Source: Paenibacillus sp. OVF10 (lineage in GTDB: Bacteria > Bacillota > Bacilli > Paenibacillales > Paenibacillaceae). From it: 64,000 nt of DNA. The stretch spans positions 7,068,001 through 7,132,000 of the forward strand of contig CP094668.1 of the NCBI GenBank assembly GCA_022836915.1, given 5' to 3'. The position numbers were made by a program, and so were the translations under genes. Below are positions 58,025 to 64,000 of the stretch, piece after piece; position 1 is the stretch's first letter; each line of letters starts with the position of its first letter. Below the pieces are notes generated by a model. The model was not told the origin of the DNA, made no database searches, and was given only the letters and a program-made list of their open reading frames with translations.

Positions 58025-58595
58025 TTCAAATCATATGCTAATAAGTAATATGATGAATCAACTCCAGGCTTGCCACGGGTTCCTCATGAAGCTGATTCGG
58101 TATTCAAACGGATTCGGTTATTAAAAACTAGCCGAAGCCCGAGCTTTGTGAATCATGTTCATGGTGCTGTGCCTGTCATTGATTATGATTAGCGATCATT
58201 CGTTGACAATTCTCCATCAGGACAATGATTCTCTTTGCATAAATTGTAACAGTTTGTAAGGGCCTCCGCAACACGCCACGGCACACTTCTTTGAACTTCT
58301 GAGACATATCAAATGGAGTTTAAGTGCAAAAAATCATAGTCGTTAGCGGAAGCGTTCGATTGTCATGTTTCGTTTTGCAGGATAGACAGCCCTGTCAACG
58401 AATTTTGATGGAAAATTTGGATGGAAATCTCAATATCCAGTTCTCGAATGTAGGCGTACGAATATTTTCGTAAACATCCGAATCTGGTGTTAAACTTGTA
58501 CCAATTATGATTATTCTTACTATCTATTAGACGCAGCAGCATAGGGAATAGTTTCACCATTTTATTTCCAAAGGTGATTTCCCAGCTCCTCTACG
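58025..58595. other. Gene-poor stretch between secA and hpf
   Basis: About 570 bases with no convincing gene. A minus-strand frame of 65 codons at 58363-58560 has no family resemblance and no good ribosome site. I see no RNA gene. The secA promoter should lie in the left part. Confidence 0.4.
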
Positions 58596-58599
58596 CACA

Positions 58600-58633
58600 A
58601 AGAGCCCCATCCCCTAAGGGATGGAAGCTCTTG
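58600..58633 (-). terminator. Terminator after hpf
   Basis: AAGAGCTTCCATCCC pairs with GGGATGGGGCTCTT on the minus strand, about 90 bases after the stop. Followed by TTGTG only, so of moderate strength. Confidence 0.6.
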
Positions 58634-58723
58634 TTAAGTCTAATCCAGGAAACTACAGTCCCTGTCTTCATTATTATTAAATATTCATACGCAAATCCGA
58701 TCCGATGATCCTGTACGTTAAGA

Positions 58724-59287
58724 TTAACCTTGTTCGATCAATCCGTACTTACCATCGTTCCGTTTGTAAACAACGCTAACTTCTTCACTGTCAATGTTGG
58801 AGAATACGAAGAAATTGTGACCAACCATGTTCATTTGGAGGATGGCCTCTTCCACGTCCATTGGTTTCAACATAAAGCGTTTCGTCCGTACAACTTCCAG
58901 ATCATCGTCATCCGTGTCCGCATCCAGTTCAGCTGTAGCTACAGTACCTGTTGGATCTTCAACGAAGAGTGTTTTCAGGCTACCTTCCTGGCGGAACTTA
59001 CGGTTAATTTTTGTTTTGTGTTTGCGGATCTGACGTTCCAGCTTGTCCACCACGGAGTCAATAGATGCGTACATATCGTCGCTCTCATCCTCGGCGCGGA
59101 GCACAATGCCTTTCAAAGGGATCGTCACCTCTACCGTATGCAAACCTCTCGTCGTGCTCAATGTAACAGCACCGTCAGAGTTAAGGGGTGCATCGAAATA
59201 CTTCTCGAGTCTACTCAACTTTTTGTCGACATAATCCTTCAAAGCATCAGTAACCTCGATTTGTTGACCTCGAATACTTAAATTCAT
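58724..59287 (-). CDS. hpf: Long-form ribosome hibernation promoting factor
   Basis: 187 aa from MNLSIRGQQIEVT (59287, AAGGAGGAG upstream); the frame extends to 59443, but that covers the promoter. N-terminal S30AE/YfiA domain (residues 1-100), linker, and C-terminal dimerisation domain (KRFMLKPMDVEEAILQMNMVGHNFFVF). It joins two 70S ribosomes into an inactive 100S dimer in stationary phase. B. subtilis yvyD has the same place between fliT and secA. Confidence 0.95.
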   Translation of the reverse strand: MNLSIRGQQIEVTDALKDYVDKKLSRLEKYFDAPLNSDGAVTLSTTRGLHTVEVTIPLKGIVLRAEDESDDMYASIDSVVDKLERQIRKHKTKINRKFRQEGSLKTLFVEDPTGTVATAELDADTDDDDLEVVRTKRFMLKPMDVEEAILQMNMVGHNFFVFSNIDSEEVSVVYKRNDGKYGLIEQG

Positions 59288-59318
59288 AGGGCACTCCTCC
59301 TTTTTCCTTTGCCACTTC

Positions 59319-59347
59319 ATTATAACACGAATGTAAGCGCCATGTAA
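59319..59347 (-). promoter_or_regulatory. hpf promoter
   Basis: TTACAT-N17-TATAAT on the minus strand (-35 at 59342-59347, -10 at 59319-59324), about 30 bases before the start codon. Vegetative sigma-factor type. Confidence 0.6.
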
Positions 59348-59611
59348 AAACTCCAGGTGACCGAATAATGACATCTGTTCAAGCCACATCTGCCAACGTA
59401 GGCATAACGCCATATTTCGCGATATTTCATCATATTCAGCCATAATCGTATATTTACATGGTATGTCTTATTAGGCGCTTGATGATGTATTTAACCGTTT
59501 TTGAGCTTGCTCAATCTAATATGTAAAATGAACTTCAATCGATCTCTTGAATCTATTAAATTCACTACAATAATGTGTCTAGGATGAACCTCAAATCTCG
59601 AATCTATTGAA

Positions 59612-59641
59612 ACAAAAAAGACCCCGGAAAGTACCGGAGTC
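59612..59641 (-). terminator. Terminator after the cold shock gene
   Basis: AGACTCCGG/CCGGGGTCT on the minus strand followed by six T. Confidence 0.8.
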
Positions 59642-59707
59642 TGATGCTAGCGATAATTCAATTTGGTAACCATCTAACCATATATGTAGGTCGGATTGTC
59701 CGGATGA

Positions 59708-59905
59708 TTATAATTTGATTACGTTAGCTGCTTGCGGTCCACGCGCGCCTTCGACGATGTCGAATTCTACGGATTGACCTTCTTCCAAAGTTTTGAATCC
59801 TTCGGATTGAATTGCGGAGAAATGTACGAATACGTCGCCGCCGTCTTCAGTCTCAATGAAACCGTAACCTTTTTCTGCGTTGAACCATTTTACTTTACCT
59901 TGCAT
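59708..59905 (-). CDS. Cold shock protein of the CspA/CspB family
   Basis: 65 aa, a single cold-shock domain. RNA-binding motifs RNP1 KGYGFIE (residues 13-19) and RNP2 VFVHF (26-30) are intact, with W8 and the surface aromatic residues present. Binds single-stranded RNA and DNA, an RNA chaperone. Single gene with its own promoter and terminator. Confidence 0.95.
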   Translation of the reverse strand: MQGKVKWFNAEKGYGFIETEDGGDVFVHFSAIQSEGFKTLEEGQSVEFDIVEGARGPQAANVIKL

Positions 59906-59972
59906 GCACTAACATTCCCTTCGTCATCAAATGAAGTGAAGCTTTCGGCCTTAACCTCTGCCCACAATTCAG

Positions 59973-60002
59973 ATAATACCATCCAAAGTTATCCACTGTC
60001 AA
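59973..60002 (-). promoter_or_regulatory. Promoter of the cold shock gene
   Basis: TTGACA-N18-TATTAT on the minus strand (-35 at 59997-60002, -10 at 59973-59978). Predicts a leader of about 60 nucleotides before the start codon. Confidence 0.7.
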
Positions 60003-60271
60003 TTGGAAAAGTAAATGTTTTCTTGGAATTTTTTGTAGATTAATTGGGGATTGTGTTGAAAGGTGGGATATCTTGAATATATCAGGTAATTGGCGGGTTG
60101 GTAAGTCATTTCCAGCTATCTATTATTGATCATTAATAGATTTCATTAACACAACTCCTTAGCTACCAATTGCAAAAAGTAGGATTTGATGGTGAAGGAT
60201 TAAATTGCATGTTAAAATTTAGAACATACTCATCAACAATCATAATTCATTTAACAAGGGGAGATCAAAGT

Positions 60272-61423
60272 ATGATTCACTTACTACTACGGAAACAAAA
60301 ATGGGGGCTATGACCCTACTATTTATTCTTTTTTCCGGCCTATTCGTAATAGCCACATCCGATCATGCAGATGCTCAGGAGAATAAAATATCTGCAGAAG
60401 AACTAAAAAAATCAGTCGCTTATCCTTCACACTTCGTGATGCATACCAAACGCAATATACAGTCTATATTTTTGCTCAAGATGAAAAAAAATCAACTCTA
60501 AAGGAGGAAGATTTCTGGACCAATAACAAACCCGGTGACATTACATATACAGGCACTTATCGCGCAGCTTTGTTGAAAAAAGGAGACTCTTACGGTACAG
60601 TACAATCCGCGGACCTTGATCTTCATTCTATTACCTTACCTCAAACCTGGCATTACACCATTAAGAGCAAGGATACGGGTACACCCGATATGCTAATCAT
60701 CACAGAGTGGGGATCGTCCAACTTCAATCTGGCTAAACCATTCATCATACGTTCAGGCATATTGCAATCCTTAAAATTCGTAGATAACAAAGGTAAAAAG
60801 TTAACTGATTTTGATTTCTACCCTGCTGGCAGAGATGACGGCATACGTATGTTATCTGGTTCCCGAGTGCAATTCAAATTCTATAATAACACTGTATTTA
60901 AATATGAGATAGAAACCTTCAAACTCAATATTAGTAAATTGGAGTTGCGTTTAAGTGACACTCGCTATGTTAATTTTAATCAACCTAACTGGCCTAATTC
61001 AGGAATCGGAGATCGTGCCTATCTCGAAAACCTGAAGACATCTGCAATGAAAGGAACTCTGCTGAATCAGCCCAATATCAAGCTGGGCATGACCCACAAA
61101 TCTCTGCTTAATACATTAAAAAAGCTAAACTCAGAGAGAACGGCGAATGGGGAGCATATTACGTTTATTCGCAATACGCGATCGGTTTTAATTCTTACTT
61201 ACATGAACTGAACAATGATTCAAAAGTCAAAGTCTTCAACCTGTTCTCAGAGAAACGTAATCTCTATCCCGAAATGGTTAAGTTATGGTTAGGTAAACCT
61301 CAGAAAGAATATTTAAATGAAGCAGAAGGCGGATATGACATGATCTATAAATATGGTTCCCGCACACTATCCTTTCATTATCTCGAAGAAGATGAACAAA
61401 TTCATCTGATTTCCATCTACTAG
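60272..61423 (+). CDS. Unknown exported or membrane-anchored protein (frame broken three times)
   Basis: I do not recognise this family. ATG at 60272 has the strong ribosome site AAGGGGAGA. One-base losses at the G run 60303-60307 and the A runs 60405-60411 and 61118-61123 split it. Adding one base to each gives 384 aa. The N terminus has basic residues and a hydrophobic helix (MTLLFILFSGLFVIA) ending near ADAQEN, a likely signal peptide. The rest is mixed, rich in Lys, Asn and aromatic residues, with no Cys cluster or repeat. AT-rich relative to the neighbours. It stands alone, divergent from the cold shock gene. Confidence 0.7.
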
Positions 61424-61559
61424 TTAAAGCCGGCAGCTTTGGATTACAAACTCAATCAAACTTCACAAATTCGAAGTTGTAGGAAACTGATTGTAGATGC
61501 CGACATAGAGTCAGTGAAATCTAACGCTAATAACATGTAACTTTACTACAGCAAAAATT

Positions 61560-61598
61560 AATAAAAGCTCATCGTAAAAATTTACGATGAGCTTTTAT
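61560..61598. terminator. Perfect terminator hairpin between the two orphan genes
   Basis: Eighteen-base arms (ATAAAAGCTCATCGTAAA, 61561-61578; complement 61581-61598) with a two-base loop. Serves convergent genes. Confidence 0.88.
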
Positions 61599-61648
61599 TA
61601 TTTGAGTCAAACTTTCCAATATTCGAATCCAATTTGAAACGTCTTAAA

Positions 61649-62770
61649 TTATTTATAATACACTACAGAGGGGAATGACTCTATCCCCTTGGCATACCAA
61701 TAGTTCAAGCTACTCGCGAAATCAATAACCTTTTTCTTATCCAAGTCATAAACCAAGAGGTCCGGATCACCAAGCATATCAATTTCATCAAGTCTGCGAG
61801 GAGTTGTTCTGCCTTGAACATCTTCAAAAGTACTCCAGCTGGAAGTAGGTACCCCAGAAACGAAATTAGAACGGAATGAGGTAAATAAAGTTCCTTTATC
61901 TAGAGTTATGAAAACAGCATTATCAGACTGCGCATATTGAGATGTATACTTAAGTGGAATGGTGACACTTTTAATCCGTACATCATCAATATCATGATTT
62001 ATGGACGAATGAGCTCCACCGCTTGTAAAGGTATATTCCCTTGCCCATGTGAGATGAGCATTGATATTGCTCACAGCCGAGGTATTCCCAATCTTTTCTC
62101 CATTTACAGTAATATCACCATTAGGATACTCCATCACTGCCGAGATTAGGTTTTCAGAGTACGAAATAAGCTTCGCCGTATTGGCAGGATTACTCGGATC
62201 AGGAACCACAGAAGGATTCGCCATATTGGCATGGATGCTGTACGAGTCCCCTACACTGCCTGTAGACGTAACTCGGAGACCCCAGTCACCTGCAGCTAAA
62301 TCCGTTGCAAATCTGATCTCGCCTGCCTTGCCCCAAAATGGCGTTGGAGTTGCAGTTCCTGTATTCCAATCAATCGAATACAAATCAACTCTGTAATTAG
62401 CATTAGCAGACCTTAACTGTGTCAGGATTGTGCGATCAGTTGGCACACTAAAAAACCAAAAATCTGCTGGGTCAGCTGCAGTTAAACTGTCACTAAAACT
62501 TATTCGATCGCCCGTCACGTTAAAATTGGACAGAATAGAAATCTCAGGACGATCAACCTCGATCTTTTTACCTCTAGCAAACCCCTTAGTTGAAAAACCT
62601 CCCTCAGGAAGTTCTAGCTTGGAGACATTCTTAGGCAGTTCAAGCTGAACAGGCTTCGGACTCCCTTCATTGGTTTCAGCAGATTCTGCCCATGCTATTC
62701 CACTCCATGATCCGCTTATTAATGTGAAGCCCAGTAAACATTTAGAAAATACTAATAATACTTTTTTCAT
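61649..62770 (-). CDS. Unknown secreted protein with PPC-like domain
   Basis: 373 aa, AAAAGGAG upstream. Signal peptide (MKKVLLVFSKCLLGFTLIS, cleavage after AWA). Residues about 90-180 (DFWFFSVPTDRTILTQL ... AAGDWGLRVTSTG ... DSYSIHA) resemble the bacterial pre-peptidase C-terminal beta-sandwich. The C-terminal half is unfamiliar and ends with Tyr-rich SSLNYWYAKG. No protease or glycosidase motif is seen. AT-rich, between the flagellar chaperone genes and the cold shock gene. Confidence 0.75.
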   Translation of the reverse strand: MKKVLLVFSKCLLGFTLISGSWSGIAWAESAETNEGSPKPVQLELPKNVSKLELPEGGFSTKGFARGKKIEVDRPEISILSNFNVTGDRISFSDSLTAADPADFWFFSVPTDRTILTQLRSANANYRVDLYSIDWNTGTATPTPFWGKAGEIRFATDLAAGDWGLRVTSTGSVGDSYSIHANMANPSVVPDPSNPANTAKLISYSENLISAVMEYPNGDITVNGEKIGNTSAVSNINAHLTWAREYTFTSGGAHSSINHDIDDVRIKSVTIPLKYTSQYAQSDNAVFITLDKGTLFTSFRSNFVSGVPTSSWSTFEDVQGRTTPRRLDEIDMLGDPDLLVYDLDKKKVIDFASSLNYWYAKGIESFPSVVYYK

Positions 62771-62789
62771 ATTAATTCTCCTTTTATGT

Positions 62790-62817
62790 ATTTTAATAAC
62801 AATTATTTATTCGACAA
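62790..62817 (-). promoter_or_regulatory. Possible promoter of the secreted-protein gene
   Basis: TTGTCG-N16-TAAAAT on the minus strand (-35 at 62812-62817, -10 at 62790-62795), directly after the fliT terminator. The region is very AT-rich, so chance matches are likely. Confidence 0.35.
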
Positions 62818-62866
62818 TAATAGATACATCCCCTTCTTTTTATTACAAATAAAAACAAATAAAATA

Positions 62867-62909
62867 AAACCTGTATGCATCGCTTGACTAATTAAGCCAA
62901 GCAATGCAT
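62867..62909 (-). terminator. Terminator of the fliD-fliS-fliT operon
   Basis: AAACCTGTATGCATTGCTTG pairs with CAAGCGATGCATACAGGTTT on the minus strand (one mismatch), followed by a T-rich tract. Confidence 0.85.
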
Positions 62910-62926
62910 ACAGGTTTAGTAAATAA

Positions 62927-63268
62927 TCATTTCTTTTTGTCCATCAAAAAACTATCTGGCGTATAACCTGACTCATAAGCATTTCGCTGTGTTTTGGCTT
63001 GTCCTCGTTTATGCAACCAGTCCTGAGCTTCTAATCGCAGAACATTCATACGTGCTACTATTTCGTTGTCTTTGCCCAAGAGCTGTTCGATCTCTATCTT
63101 CTCAGTTACACTTGCGGGCTGGAGAGAAAACTGCTCCACAAGTCCATTAATAATCACTTGGCGCTCTTCAACAAAAGCTTCGAGTTGCTCATACTCGGTT
63201 TCATATAACACGTCCATGATATTACTCGTCAGCTGCTGTAACTGAGTCAGATATGACGATTTATCCAT
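62927..63268 (-). CDS. fliT: FliT-like flagellar chaperone
   Basis: The start MDKSSYLTQLQ at 63268 overlaps the fliS stop by eight bases (ATGGATAA); the open frame extends to 63340 inside fliS. 113 aa, all helical, no membrane segment. Position after fliD-fliS, size and helical character match FliT/YvyD-operon chaperones that bind FliD. Sequence conservation in this family is low. Confidence 0.72.
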   Translation of the reverse strand: MDKSSYLTQLQQLTSNIMDVLYETEYEQLEAFVEERQVIINGLVEQFSLQPASVTEKIEIEQLLGKDNEIVARMNVLRLEAQDWLHKRGQAKTQRNAYESGYTPDSFLMDKKK

Positions 63269-63671
63269 GAGCACTTTCAGTAGTAACAGGTGGCGCTTCC
63301 TGACCTGCAGCAATCTTAGAAGCTTGTAGCCACGTTTCACGAAGATCCGTTAAATAGCCTACTGCTTCTTCAGCTTTGGTCACATCTTTGCGAATGTTTG
63401 CCTCCACAAGCAGATAATTTGTATATTCATATAATGAATGTAGACTCTTGGAAATATCATAAGAACGGTCCAAGGTGCTCATCAATTCACTAATTATGGT
63501 CTGGGCTTTCCCCAAATTCAGACTTGTCTTCTCATTATCCTTCTGGGTCAATCCATCAATAGCTGTCTTTACAAAACGAATTGCTCCATCATACAACATA
63601 ATGACCAATTGCGCCGGATTCGAAGTCTGAACTGAGGATTGACGGTATTTATCATAAGGAGATGTAATCAA
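63261..63671 (-). CDS. fliS: Flagellar export chaperone FliS
   Basis: 136 aa. A TTG at 63671 (MITSPYDKYRQSS) is the likely start, since AAGGGTG sits about seven bases upstream. A GTG three codons earlier overlaps that site. The four-helix FliS pattern is clear: SVQTSNPAQLVIMLYDGAIRF, then YEYTNYLLVEANIRKD. It binds unpolymerised flagellin in the cytoplasm and hands it to the export gate. Confidence 0.9.
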   Translation of the reverse strand: MITSPYDKYRQSSVQTSNPAQLVIMLYDGAIRFVKTAIDGLTQKDNEKTSLNLGKAQTIISELMSTLDRSYDISKSLHSLYEYTNYLLVEANIRKDVTKAEEAVGYLTDLRETWLQASKIAAGQEAPPVTTESAHG

Positions 63672-63688
63672 AAGTCTCACCCTTTATA

Positions 63689-64000
63689 TTAAGATTGTCC
63701 TAAACTGGAAAAGAGACTGGACGACTGTGTTTGCATCTTGTTCATTGCCGCTTCCATTGCAGCAAATTGTTTATAGTATCTGTTTTCGGTTTTTTGCAAG
63801 TTCGTTTGCATCATTAGAATTCGATTGTTATAATCCTTCATTTTGCGACCCATGATGTTTTCATCTCTGAACGCACTAGTAATATCAGTTGTGTATCTGT
63901 TCGTACCTGCACGCTGGTATACTTTCTCAATTGCATTAGATACCTTATCTGCCAATTTATCAAACAAACCTTCATTTGGAGCATTGGATGGTCCTTGGAA
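63689..64000 (-). CDS. fliD: Flagellar filament cap protein FliD, C-terminal end
   Basis: Only the last 103 residues are in the window; the frame is open through the right edge. The helical C-terminal region (NIMGRKMKDYNNRILMMQTN, KTENRYYKQFAAMEAAMNKM) is typical of FliD (HAP2), where it forms the leg of the pentameric cap. First gene of the fliD-fliS-fliT operon. Confidence 0.88.
   Translation of the reverse strand, partial: FQGPSNAPNEGLFDKLADKVSNAIEKVYQRAGTNRYTTDITSAFRDENIMGRKMKDYNNRILMMQTNLQKTENRYYKQFAAMEAAMNKMQTQSSSLFSSLGQS

Noticed and set aside
58363..58560. Possible small gene on the minus strand
   Set aside because: No ribosome site, no recognisable family and AT-rich context; kept only as unexplained spacer.

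Overview
The window looks like chromosome of a Paenibacillus-type member of the Bacillales. Gene order follows the Bacillus subtilis neighbourhood uvrB-uvrA, minJ, ctpB, ftsX-ftsE, prfB, secA, hpf, fliT-fliS-fliD. Protein families and strong Shine-Dalgarno sites fit a spore-former-type Firmicute of moderate G+C. Most genes are on the minus strand. The genus is inferred from gene content and was not confirmed by any search.

Layout: 1-4245 holds the end of a glycerophosphodiester phosphodiesterase gene, the dTDP-rhamnose genes rfbC-rfbB-rfbD and galU. 4540-8179 is a large SNF2/SWIM helicase, followed (going right) by a U32-family protein, a stalk-domain exported protein, an HtrA-like protease, a small membrane protein and uvrA. 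A 0.9 kb repeat- and hairpin-rich spacer separates uvrA from uvrB. 21021-22644 encodes a flagellar stator pair. 22744-28188 is a LnrLMN-like ABC exporter facing a NarL-type two-component system. 28280-34335 is a division and cell-wall block (MinJ-like, CtpB-like, EnvC-like, FtsX, FtsE). 34589-40950 carries a VanW protein, a DHA2 efflux pump, a yhbD-bactofilin-bactofilin operon and an esterase. 41147-50553 is a complete argC-J-B-D-F-G-H cluster. Then come cardiolipin synthase, a YitT protein, prfB, secA, hpf, a cold shock gene, two AT-rich orphan secreted genes, and fliT-fliS-fliD at the right edge.

Two signals run through the whole window. First, at least 16 otherwise normal genes are broken by short reading-frame slips. 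Nearly every slip sits in a homopolymer, and in every case the frame is restored by adding one (rarely two) bases. Restored lengths match family norms (FtsE 228, UvrB 663, Cls 482 aa). This is best read as homopolymer under-calling in the assembly, not gene decay, and it may also have erased the programmed frameshift of prfB. Coordinates of such genes are therefore given as restored spans. Second, at least seven copies of a 120-170 bp, almost wholly self-complementary intergenic element occur, all in one orientation, with compensatory base changes in the stem. Three of the seven lie inside the arginine cluster. I do not recognise this family. It and a 71-bp tandem array between uvrB and uvrA are the best candidates for something undescribed.
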